From Thermoleophilaceae bacterium (GTDB lineage: Bacteria > Actinomycetota > Thermoleophilia > Solirubrobacterales > JACPNS01): 12,748 nt of DNA. The notes under the pieces are model-generated. The model ran no database searches and was not told the origin of the DNA. It worked only from the letters and a program-made list of their open reading frames with translations. The stretch's first letter is position 1; every line of letters begins with the position of its first letter. Made by a program: the position numbers and the translations under genes. The stretch is from NCBI GenBank assembly GCA_016463365.1, contig JAEMRJ010000061.1, positions 1-12,748 of the forward strand, written 5' to 3'. Shown here piece by piece: positions 1 through 8,080 of this stretch.

Positions 1-424
1 GGCCGTCCAGGTGGTCGATCTCGTGCAGCACGCAGCGGGCTTCGAAGGCCTCGAACTCCATCAGGCCTTCGCGCGTGGCCACGACAGCATCGACGTGCCG
101 CCGCACGTTCGCCGTCAACTGAGGGATTGACAAGCACCCTTCCCGAGCGACTTCGCTTCCCTCCCCGGACACGACCACGGGATCGACCAGCACGGTCAGT
201 CCGTGCACGCTCGCAGGCGCCTTCTTGTGCGCGGTCAGATCGATCACGGCCACGCGGCTGAAGTATCCGATCTGCGGCGCGGCGATCCCCACGCACCCCG
301 GAAAGCTGCGCATCGTGTCGGTCAGGTCCGCGACGATCGTCGCCAGCTCATCGCCTTCAGGCGCAGGCTCGCAGACGCGCTTGAGCCCGGGGTCCGGGTA
401 CAGCAGAACCTTGCGAACGGCCAT
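1..424 (-). CDS. def: Peptide deformylase, C-terminal part beyond window
   Basis: This metalloenzyme removes the N-formyl group from the initiator methionine of new proteins in the cytoplasm. The first 141 codons are visible, and the usual 160-190 residue protein continues past the window start. All three family motifs are present. Motif I is CVGIAAPQ at residues 44-51 with Gln51. Motif II is EGCLS around 95-99, with metal ligand Cys97. Motif III is HEIDH at 134-138, with ligands His134 and His138 and catalytic Glu135. The first glycine of the usual GxGxAAxQ is Cys44 here, a change I believe occurs in some actinobacterial deformylases. The ATG lies 5 bases after the TAG of the upstream ACT-domain gene, so the two are almost certainly co-transcribed. 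No clear ribosome binding site precedes it, which fits translational coupling. Identity is secure; only the C-terminus is unseen. Confidence 0.95.
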   Translation of the reverse strand, partial: MAVRKVLLYPDPGLKRVCEPAPEGDELATIVADLTDTMRSFPGCVGIAAPQIGYFSRVAVIDLTAHKKAPASVHGLTVLVDPVVVSGEGSEVAREGCLSIPQLTANVRRHVDAVVATREGLMEFEAFEARCVLHEIDHLDG

Positions 425-429
425 GCCGG

Positions 430-969
430 CTAGAGGATGGCCTGGTCGAGTTCGCGCAACGAGACCTCGACGCCCTGCTCCAGCGCGACGCCGTCGAGGT
501 CCGCCCCGAGCGCGGCAGGCTCCAGCGACCCGGGCAGTGTCAACTCGCAGATCAGGGTGTAGACCGGCTGCTGCTCACTGCCGACCACGCGCGTTGCCAG
601 ATCGTCGATGTTGACCTGGCGCGCGGCGAGGGCGTCGCAGACTGCGGCCACGATCCCGGGATGATCGGCGCCGTAGACGGTCAGCACGTGAGTCGGGGCC
701 GGCCGCGCCTGGCCACCGACGTCATCAATTTGTTGCGCCAGCGCGTGCTCGAGCTCCATCGATGACCGAACCTTCTCGAGCTCGGAATTCAGGCCGTCGG
801 CGCCGACTCCGTCCTCCATCGAGACCACCAGCATCATCGCGAAGTGCCCCCCGAGGATCGACATGCGCGAATCCTCGATATTGGCCCTCGACTCGTAGAG
901 CGCGCGAACGACCGCCGCGGCGATTCCCGGCCTGTCCCGTCCGACTACTGCAACTGCATAAGTACTCAT
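430..969 (-). CDS. Tandem ACT-domain protein, GcvR-like
   Basis: A 179-residue soluble protein made almost wholly of two ACT domains, at about residues 4-83 and 94-175. Each has the usual start of an amino-acid-binding ACT fold: GRDRPGI near 10-16 with NIED at 30-33, and GADHPGI near 100-106 with NIDD at 120-123. The arrangement resembles the glycine-cleavage regulator GcvR and the ACT part of formyltetrahydrofolate deformylase. No catalytic or DNA-binding domain is attached, so it probably senses a small molecule and acts on a partner; the ligand is unknown. The ATG at 969 is chosen because a strong AAGGAGG (979-985) sits 9 bases upstream and the ACT fold starts immediately. The frame stays open upstream to 1302, but that extension is antisense to the divergent gene and does not look like protein. 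The downstream gene is def. Confidence 0.82.
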   Translation of the reverse strand: MSTYAVAVVGRDRPGIAAAVVRALYESRANIEDSRMSILGGHFAMMLVVSMEDGVGADGLNSELEKVRSSMELEHALAQQIDDVGGQARPAPTHVLTVYGADHPGIVAAVCDALAARQVNIDDLATRVVGSEQQPVYTLICELTLPGSLEPAALGADLDGVALEQGVEVSLRELDQAIL

Positions 970-978
970 GAGCTTCCC

Positions 979-999
979 CCTCCTTGCAGGCCAGCATAG
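979..999 (-). promoter_or_regulatory. Ribosome binding site and possible -10 box of the ACT/def operon
   Basis: On the minus strand AAGGAGG (979-985) is a near-perfect Shine-Dalgarno sequence 9 bases before the ATG at 969. TATGCT (994-999) is a plausible -10 hexamer, which would start transcription near 987 and give a leader of about 18 bases. No good -35 is visible. The ribosome binding site is well supported; the -10 is a guess from position and sequence. Confidence 0.5.
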
Positions 1000-1011
1000 A
1001 GGCAGCGCGGC

Positions 1012-1017
1012 TAGGAT
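1012..1017 (+). promoter_or_regulatory. Candidate -10 box for a leaderless mRNA of the membrane-protein gene
   Basis: TAGGAT fits the TANNNT pattern and ends exactly 6 bases before the GTG at 1024. Transcription would therefore begin at or next to the start codon. The AGGA inside it (1013-1016) could instead serve as a weak ribosome binding site 7 bases from the GTG, so the two readings compete. An identical TAGGAT-N6-start arrangement precedes acs. Confidence 0.4.
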
Positions 1018-1023
1018 CGCCGC

Positions 1024-1833
1024 GTGGCCAATGCACAGACAGCAGTTCTCGGCGCCCGTCAGATGACCGAGGAAGAGCTCCAGGTCGAATCCGCGCGCGG
1101 CCGCATGGTCGGCCTCGCTTCGGTGCTCGCGGTCGCGATGTTTTCGGCCTTCATCTTCCTGACCTGGCTGGCGATGCGCGATGCATCCGGCGGAAACAAC
1201 GCCAAGAAGCTTGCGACGATCGCCGACAACAAGCTTCCGTTCATCGCATCGGGCTTCTGCTTTGCGATCGCGGCGGTGCTCGTTTCGGCCGTGCTCGTGC
1301 ATCTGATCCTTGCGGCGCGCTCGCGCTCGGAGGCCGTCCCGAAGATCGCTCTGTACCTCGCGATCGCAGGGCCGGTGCTCTCTGCGCTCGTCTACCCGGT
1401 CTACACGCTCACGCAGGTTTCAGTGGCGAACAAGTTCGTGGACGGATCGGCCCAGACGGCCGCCGCCGCCACGGATCTGCTCGGATCCGGAGCGAACCAG
1501 ATCACCACGTCGGCGTATCTCTTCGCCCAGCTGCTCGTGGCGATCGCCTGGGTGATGGCGGGCCTCTGGGGAATGCGCCTGGGCCTGGTCACGCGCCTGG
1601 TCGGCGCAGTCGCGATCGCAATTGGATTCGCCAGCGTCGTCGTCCCGCCGCTGGCCGCGCTGCTCCAGGTGTTCTGGATCAGCGCCTTCGCGATCATGCT
1701 GCTCGGCGACGGGCCGCAGACGCCCCCGGCCTGGAAGCTCGGACGCCCGGTCTCCTGGCGCGAGGTTGCCGCCAACGCCGCTGCCGGCGATGCTGCGGAA
1801 TCGCCGTCAGACTTCAACAAGTCCGAGCAGTAG
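1024..1833 (+). CDS. Six-helix integral membrane protein, function unknown
   Basis: I do not recognise this 269-residue protein. It has a short polar N-terminus rich in Glu and Gln (about 1-28). Six hydrophobic stretches follow at about 29-51, 74-97, 107-129, 163-183, 189-208 and 209-228. The polar C-terminal tail (about 230-269) contains Pro, Ala and Ser. The loop after helix 1 carries a Gly-Asn-Asn-Ala-Lys-Lys patch, and a polar Asp/Ser/Gln-rich loop lies between helices 3 and 4 (about 138-162). There are no obvious catalytic motifs, metal ligands or transporter signatures. GTG at 1024 is taken as the start because helix 1 lies close downstream and a TAGGAT box precedes it. It is the only plus-strand gene here, divergent from the ACT gene and tail-to-tail with acs with no bases between the stops. 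Coding status is well supported by its hydrophobic pattern; function is open. Confidence 0.85.
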   Translation: MANAQTAVLGARQMTEEELQVESARGRMVGLASVLAVAMFSAFIFLTWLAMRDASGGNNAKKLATIADNKLPFIASGFCFAIAAVLVSAVLVHLILAARSRSEAVPKIALYLAIAGPVLSALVYPVYTLTQVSVANKFVDGSAQTAAAATDLLGSGANQITTSAYLFAQLLVAIAWVMAGLWGMRLGLVTRLVGAVAIAIGFASVVVPPLAALLQVFWISAFAIMLLGDGPQTPPAWKLGRPVSWREVAANAAAGDAAESPSDFNKSEQ

Positions 1834-3792
1834 TCAGTCCTCGTCGCCCGAGGCGACGCGCTCGCTGATCAGGCCGACCACCGACGGGTCGCGCAGAGTG
1901 GTGACGTCGCCCAGCTCGCGCCCTTCGGCAATGTCGCGCAGCAGCCGCCGCATGATCTTGCCCGAGCGGGTCTTGGGAAGATCGTCCGACCAGATGATCT
2001 GCTTGGGCCGGGCGAGCTTGCCGATCTTGTCGGCGACGTGCGCCGACAGCGAAGCCTTCAGTGCGTCGTCAGGCTCGACATCATGTTCTGGGGTCACGAA
2101 TGCAACGATCGCCTGTCCCGTCTGCTCGTCTGATCTGCCGATCACAGCCGCTTCGGCGACGGCCTTGTGTCCGACCAGCGCAGACTCGACCTCCATTGTC
2201 GAGAGCCGGTGGCCGGAGACGTTGATCACGTCATCGGTGCGGCCGAGGATCCAGATGTAGCCGTCCTCATCGATGCGCGCGGCGTCGCCGACGTCGTAAA
2301 CCTCGCGGCCCCAGCGCGTCCAGTAGGTCTCGACGAAACGGTCGTCGTCGCCGTAGAGAGTGCGGGCCATGCCCGGCCACGGGCGGCGCAACGTCAGCAC
2401 TCCGCCGCCCTCTTTGACGACCTCGCCCTCGACGTTGACCACCGCGGCGCTGATCCCGGGAAACGGCCGCGTGGCGGACCCAGGTTTGGTCGCGGTGATC
2501 GCCGGCAGCGGCGTGATCATCGCATGGCCGGTCTCGGTCTGCCACCAGGTGTCGACCACCGGGCAGCGCTCGCCGCCGATCACCGAGCGGTACCACTTCC
2601 AGGCGCGCGGGTTGATCGGCTCGCCGACCGATCCGAGCAGCCGCAGCGAAGAGAGGTCATACCCGTCGGGAATCTCGCGACCCCACTTGATGAAGCTGCG
2701 GATCACCGTGGGTGCGGTGTAGAGGATCGTCACGCCGTACTGCTGGATGATCTCCCAGAAGCGGCCCTGGTGCGGGTAGTCGGGCGCGCCCTCGTAGAGC
2801 ACGCTGGTCACGCCGTTGGCGAGCGCTCCGTAGACGATGTAGCTGTGGCCGGTGACCCAGCCGATGTCGGCCGCGCACCAGTAGACATCGGTCTCTGGCT
2901 TGATGTCAAAGACCATCTTGTGGGTGGCGGTGACCCCGGTCAGGTAGCCGCCGGTCGTGTGCACGATGCCTTTGGGCTTGGCCGTCGAGCCCGAGGTGTA
3001 GAGGATGAAGAGCGGGTGCTCTGAATCGAGCGGCTCGGGCGGGCAGTCGGCCGTTGTTTCGGCCATCGCGGCGCGCAGCCAGATGTCGCGGCCCTCAGTC
3101 ATCGGCGTCTGGACTTCGCCGCCGGTGCGGTCGGCCACCAGCACGTGTTCGATCTTGGGCAGCTGGCTGAGCACCTCGTCGAGCGCGGCCTTCATCGGCA
3201 GCGGCTTGCCGCGGCGCAGCGTTGCGTCTGCGGTGATCAGCACCTTCGCGTCAGATGTGTCCATCCGCTCGCGCACGGCTTCGGCGGAGAAGCCGCCGAA
3301 GACGACGTTGTGCACGGCGCCGATGCGGGCGCAGGCGAGCATCGCGGCGGGCGCCTCGGCGATCATCGGCAGGTAGATGCCGACCACGTCGCCGGGCTTC
3401 ACGCCCAGGCCCTTCAGGACGTTGGCGATCCGGGCGGTCTCGTCGAGCAGCTGCGCGTACGTGATGTCCTTCTGCGCGCCGTCCTCGCCGATCCAGTGGT
3501 AGGCGACCTTGCCGCCGTTGCCGGCCTCGACGTGTCGGTCGAGGCAGTTCTCAGAGACGTTCAGCCTGCCGCCGACAAACCACTTGGCCCACGGCGCATT
3601 CCAGTCGAGCACCTGGTGCCAGGGCTCGCTCCAGCTGAGCTTTTCGGCCCAGGAGGCCCACCAGCCGCTGGGGTCTGCTTCGGCGCGCTCGTAGACCGCC
3701 GGATCATTGAATTCCGAATTCGCTCGGAAATCCTCCGGGGGGTCATAGACCTCCTCGGTGTGCATCGTCACTTCAAGATCAGCTGAATTCAT
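1834..3792 (-). CDS. acs: Acetyl-CoA synthetase (AMP-forming)
   Basis: Cytoplasmic enzyme that converts acetate, ATP and CoA to acetyl-CoA, AMP and pyrophosphate through an acetyl-AMP intermediate. At 652 residues it has the normal family length. The ATP-binding A3 loop is [11 protein letters not shown] at 265-275, and the usual second Gly is Ala271. The acetate-pocket motif WWQTETG is at 416-422, where Trp417 corresponds to the tryptophan that restricts the pocket to short acids. The C-terminal hinge is [15 protein letters not shown], and the catalytic lysine is Lys612 in the PKTRSGK motif, which lysine acetyltransferases modify in homologues. No such acetyltransferase or deacetylase gene is visible nearby. 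The ATG at 3792 is preferred to Met10 because a TAGGAT box lies exactly 6 bases before it. It lies 53 bases after the ThyX-like gene, so it probably has its own promoter. Its stop abuts that of the convergent membrane-protein gene. Confidence 0.98.
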   Translation of the reverse strand: MNSADLEVTMHTEEVYDPPEDFRANSEFNDPAVYERAEADPSGWWASWAEKLSWSEPWHQVLDWNAPWAKWFVGGRLNVSENCLDRHVEAGNGGKVAYHWIGEDGAQKDITYAQLLDETARIANVLKGLGVKPGDVVGIYLPMIAEAPAAMLACARIGAVHNVVFGGFSAEAVRERMDTSDAKVLITADATLRRGKPLPMKAALDEVLSQLPKIEHVLVADRTGGEVQTPMTEGRDIWLRAAMAETTADCPPEPLDSEHPLFILYTSGSTAKPKGIVHTTGGYLTGVTATHKMVFDIKPETDVYWCAADIGWVTGHSYIVYGALANGVTSVLYEGAPDYPHQGRFWEIIQQYGVTILYTAPTVIRSFIKWGREIPDGYDLSSLRLLGSVGEPINPRAWKWYRSVIGGERCPVVDTWWQTETGHAMITPLPAITATKPGSATRPFPGISAAVVNVEGEVVKEGGGVLTLRRPWPGMARTLYGDDDRFVETYWTRWGREVYDVGDAARIDEDGYIWILGRTDDVINVSGHRLSTMEVESALVGHKAVAEAAVIGRSDEQTGQAIVAFVTPEHDVEPDDALKASLSAHVADKIGKLARPKQIIWSDDLPKTRSGKIMRRLLRDIAEGRELGDVTTLRDPSVVGLISERVASGDED

Positions 3793-3798
3793 CCGGCC

Positions 3799-3804
3799 AT
3801 CCTA
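3799..3804 (-). promoter_or_regulatory. Candidate -10 box for a leaderless acs mRNA
   Basis: On the minus strand TAGGAT is followed by six bases and then the acs ATG. This is the same hexamer and spacing seen before the GTG at 1024 on the other strand. No purine-rich ribosome binding site other than the AGGA inside the box is present. I see no convincing -35. Confidence 0.42.
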
Positions 3805-3819
3805 CGGGAGCAACGTTCC

Positions 3820-3837
3820 AGCCGGGTTGATGCGGCT
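3820..3837 (-). terminator. Weak hairpin between the ThyX-like gene and acs
   Basis: AGCCG and CGGCT form a 5-base-pair stem around an 8-base loop in the 53-base gap after the ThyX-like gene. No T-run follows, so if it ends transcription it is not a classical intrinsic terminator. It could be chance in GC-rich DNA. Confidence 0.2.
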
Positions 3838-3845
3838 TCGTGGTG

Positions 3846-5468
<1,623 letters not shown>

Positions 5469-5539
5469 GGCTGGGTCCTGAACTTGCATCTGCGGGCGCT
5501 CAATTTCGCACACCGCTCGGACAGCCGCCTCACCGAACT

Positions 5540-5552
5540 TCGCAATTTGCGA
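5540..5552. promoter_or_regulatory. Perfect 13-base inverted repeat upstream of the ThyX-like gene
   Basis: The plus strand reads TCGCAATTTGCGA: two 6-base arms, TCGCAA and TTGCGA, around one central T. It begins immediately after the stop codon of the GGDEF gene and about 70 bases before the ThyX-like ATG. The one-base centre cannot form an RNA hairpin, so a dimeric DNA-binding protein site is the more natural reading. It does not match the NrdR or actinobacterial LexA boxes that I know. No regulator is identified. Confidence 0.3.
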
Positions 5553-7895
5553 CTAGGCAACCCGCTCGTAGTCGCGTGCGCGCGTCTCGATTTTCTCATC
5601 GTGCATGATGCCGTCGGCCGACGCGAGGAACTGTTCTGCGTTCTGTCCCGGCTGCCAGGAGACGTAGCCGACGCTTGCCGTCGGAGTCAGGTCAGGGCAG
5701 ATTCGTTCGCGGGCGTGCGCGACTGCTTTGCGCACGCGCGGCATGACGTACTCGAGGTGCTCGGGCGTGGTGCTCGTGAAAAGCACGAAGAACTCATCGC
5801 CGCCGCGTCGGGCGACCATCTCGTCGATCCGGACGCACTCGGAAATGGCGCGGGCGACGGCCTCAAGAACCTGATCACCGGTCGTGTGGCTGTAGCTGTC
5901 GTTGACCTGCTTGAAGCGGTCGAGGTCGACGGTCATCAGCATCGGTCGGCCTGCCCCGCGCTCCACGGGACTCTCTTCAATGATCGACTGCACCCGCAGG
6001 CGAAGTGCGCGCAGGTTTGCAACTCCCGTCAGGGCGTCCACTTCCGAGAGTTCGCGGTTGGTGTGCACGAAGCGCAGGGTGACGCTGCGGACCTTCACGA
6101 CGATTGCGGCAGCGACCAGGATCACGCTGACTGTCACGGCTGATCGGATCCCTGCGAACGGGTAGCCGCCGACAGCTGCAAATCCGATGAACAGCCCCGA
6201 GCAGATCAGCAGCAGCGCCAGCGCCTGACGCGGACGTAGAAAATAGAACCCGTAGAGGGCGAGCACGACGTATGTGTCGATCATCGCCGCCCCGGCCGAT
6301 CCGGCGTTGGCCACGGCGACGCTGAATGCCGCGACCGCACTCAGGTAGACCCACGTCAGCCAACGCTTGCTCACGCCGCTGCGGGCGGCGTGCAACGCGA
6401 GAGCGCTGACCGCGACCATTGCGAGACCGCTGGCAATTCCGATCCAGCGCGGCAGCGGGCTGAGCGCGCCACTCGCAGACAACACGACGAGGAAGCTCCC
6501 GATCGGAAGGCAGGTCAACGCGACGTAGGACCACATCAGGTCCAGGCCGCGGACCGAGTCGATCCAACGTTTGACCAGGGCTTCAAGGCGTTCGTGCCAC
6601 TCTCCGGAGTGCGGTCGACTGTAAGCGCGACTGACCGCCGCCGAAACCGAGCGCATCGCCGCCTCACGACTGGAAACCTGCAGACGGAAGTCGGCGACCG
6701 GGTCCTCAGTCTCCATCGCGTTGCGCATGGCCTCACGATCACCGTGCTCGGCGTGAAACGAAAGCTTGGACTCGTGGAGGTTGTCGTCGGCCCGCTGGAG
6801 AACGCTGGAGATCGAGTCATCAGGGTCAGAGAGCACGTAGGCGACGCTCCCGCTGGGCGTGATCGAAGGGCAGGTGGCCAGGCGTGCGCGCTCGATCGCC
6901 AGGCTCAGGCGGTCACGTGTGCGCTCAAGATCGACGCCTGCGGGGTGCATGATCAACACAGAGAACTCGTCACCGCCGCGGCGCGCCACGAGGTCGTCTG
7001 CCCCGACCTCGGCTTCGAGCGCTTCCGCGACGGCACTGAGTACTGCGTCCCCGGTCGAATGGTCATAGGTGTCGTTCACCAGCTTGAAATTGTCGAGATC
7101 GATCGCGAAGAGCGCGAACTGTCCTTCGGCCAGTGCAAGGGCAAGCGTCTCGCGCAGACGGCGCGTGTTCGGGATGCCTGTCAGCGGGTCCGTGTAGGCA
7201 AGTCGACGGTTGGCACGCGCCAGGGAGCGCGTGCGGTTCTCTGCCGCCATGAACGACAGAACGACCATCAGCAGCACGCCTCCCGCGATGACCGCGTGCG
7301 CGATGAGCGCCGGACCCGGAGTTGCAAGGACGACGATCACTGCAACCGGAGTCGTGATTGTGACGTAAGGAACTGCAAAACGCGCGCCGTACAGAAACGT
7401 CGGAGTGATCAGCACGAAAAGCGGCAGCATGATGAACGCGATGCGAACCGGTCCCGCCACCAGCGCACCGATCAGAAAGATCAACAGGCCGACGATCAGG
7501 CGCAGGTGCGTCGCCCAGTCGGCGTTGGTGAGGTAGCGCGCTCCGACGACCGAAAGAATCGAGACCAGAGTGGCGAACAGACCCAGGTAGAGCACTCCGG
7601 CAGGGACGAGGTCAGGTCGCAGAAGTCCTGCGGCGACGGTCACCAGACCGCCAGCTCCGTAGAGCAGGATCGATGCGTACCAGCCAGACTTGTTGGAGAG
7701 CCCGATCTCGGCGAGTTCGGCGTTCACGTCGGCGGCGTCCTCGAGGCGAAGAACCTCCTGCTGGTCCTCCGCCCCGGTGCCTGCCGGGCCGTACCCAACA
7801 GCGTGCTGGCTCACGGCTGTCTCAACTGTTTCCTCCATTACGAGGCAGTTATCGTCCCGGGAGCACTGATCGCTTGATCGGGTGAGGGTCTCCAT
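5553..7895 (-). CDS. Membrane diguanylate cyclase with two [six-helix + GGDEF] units
   Basis: Predicted to make cyclic di-GMP from two GTP at the inner face of the membrane. The 780-residue chain is an internal duplication. About six helices at 72-216 lead into a GGDEF domain at about 233-385, and six more at about 453-603 lead into a second at about 617-775. Both catalytic domains look complete: DPLTG and DALTG near their starts, DLDNFKLVND (266-275) and DLDRFKQVND (657-666), and RRGGDEF at 305-311 and 696-702. The inhibitory RxxD position reads GADD (298-301) and RIDE (689-692), so neither site is canonical. The helical regions resemble sensor membranes but show no haem or metal ligands I can name. 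The start is uncertain: ATG at 7895 has an in-frame stop four codons upstream and no ribosome binding site, while ATG at 7838 (Met20) would remove an odd Cys-containing leader. It lies between the nuo genes and the ThyX-like gene. Confidence 0.95.
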   Translation of the reverse strand: METLTRSSDQCSRDDNCLVMEETVETAVSQHAVGYGPAGTGAEDQQEVLRLEDAADVNAELAEIGLSNKSGWYASILLYGAGGLVTVAAGLLRPDLVPAGVLYLGLFATLVSILSVVGARYLTNADWATHLRLIVGLLIFLIGALVAGPVRIAFIMLPLFVLITPTFLYGARFAVPYVTITTPVAVIVVLATPGPALIAHAVIAGGVLLMVVLSFMAAENRTRSLARANRRLAYTDPLTGIPNTRRLRETLALALAEGQFALFAIDLDNFKLVNDTYDHSTGDAVLSAVAEALEAEVGADDLVARRGGDEFSVLIMHPAGVDLERTRDRLSLAIERARLATCPSITPSGSVAYVLSDPDDSISSVLQRADDNLHESKLSFHAEHGDREAMRNAMETEDPVADFRLQVSSREAAMRSVSAAVSRAYSRPHSGEWHERLEALVKRWIDSVRGLDLMWSYVALTCLPIGSFLVVLSASGALSPLPRWIGIASGLAMVAVSALALHAARSGVSKRWLTWVYLSAVAAFSVAVANAGSAGAAMIDTYVVLALYGFYFLRPRQALALLLICSGLFIGFAAVGGYPFAGIRSAVTVSVILVAAAIVVKVRSVTLRFVHTNRELSEVDALTGVANLRALRLRVQSIIEESPVERGAGRPMLMTVDLDRFKQVNDSYSHTTGDQVLEAVARAISECVRIDEMVARRGGDEFFVLFTSTTPEHLEYVMPRVRKAVAHARERICPDLTPTASVGYVSWQPGQNAEQFLASADGIMHDEKIETRARDYERVA

Positions 7896-7919
7896 AATCC
7901 GGACTCAATGCTGGAAACC

Positions 7920-7964
7920 CGCTCTGCGCAGCGAAATACGAATATTCCCATGGGGTTGTGCCCC
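7920..7964 (-). promoter_or_regulatory. Possible structured RNA leader upstream of the GGDEF gene
   Basis: On the minus strand three short stems follow one another closely. The first is GGGG/CCCC around CACAA (7952-7964). The second is GGAATA/TATTTC closed by a TTCG tetraloop (7933-7948, with one G-U pair). The third is CGCT/AGCG around GCGCAG (7920-7933, sharing its edge base with the second). The A/T-rich second stem stands out in GC-rich DNA, and its G-U pair would be an A-C mismatch on the other strand, favouring minus-strand RNA. It does not contain the conserved core of the cyclic di-GMP riboswitches that I know. The stems could be chance. Confidence 0.3.
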
Positions 7965-8052
7965 CTAGAACGTCTGTCCACGAAGCGTGCCATGAAGTGG
8001 CAGTTCTGTTGCGAGCGCGCCCGCCGGAAATGCCTTGTGCAAGCGGTTTCAC

Positions 8053-8066
8053 GCCCCGCTGGGGGC
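8053..8066 (-). terminator. Weak hairpin after nuoN
   Basis: GCCCC and GGGGC form a 5-base-pair stem around a 4-base loop, 14 bases downstream of the nuoN stop. No T-run follows. It is a candidate for the end of the nuo transcript by position only. The rest of the 185-base gap (7896-8080) holds the leader described separately and no gene I can support. Confidence 0.25.
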
Positions 8067-8080
8067 TCTGGACGAGGCGC

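Noticed and set aside
970..1302. Upstream extension of the ACT protein to a 290-residue form
   Set aside because: The extra N-terminus is Arg/Glu-rich, antisense to the divergent membrane-protein gene, and bypasses a strong ribosome binding site at 979-985.
2980..2982. Ala271 replacing Gly in the ATP-binding loop of acetyl-CoA synthetase, as a sign of an inactive enzyme
   Set aside because: All other catalytic motifs are intact, and I recall this Ala in other bacterial members of the family, so it is more likely an ordinary variant.
6390..7877. A 495-codon open frame on the plus strand, antisense to the GGDEF gene
   Set aside because: Its product is very rich in Arg, Gln, His and Asp with no hydrophobic core, typical of a reverse frame in GC-rich DNA. 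The minus-strand GGDEF protein with complete motifs explains the region.
7896..8080. A cyclic di-GMP riboswitch before the GGDEF gene
   Set aside because: The conserved core elements of the known classes (for example the GGGCAAACC and ACGCAAAGCC-type strings) are absent. Only generic hairpins are visible.
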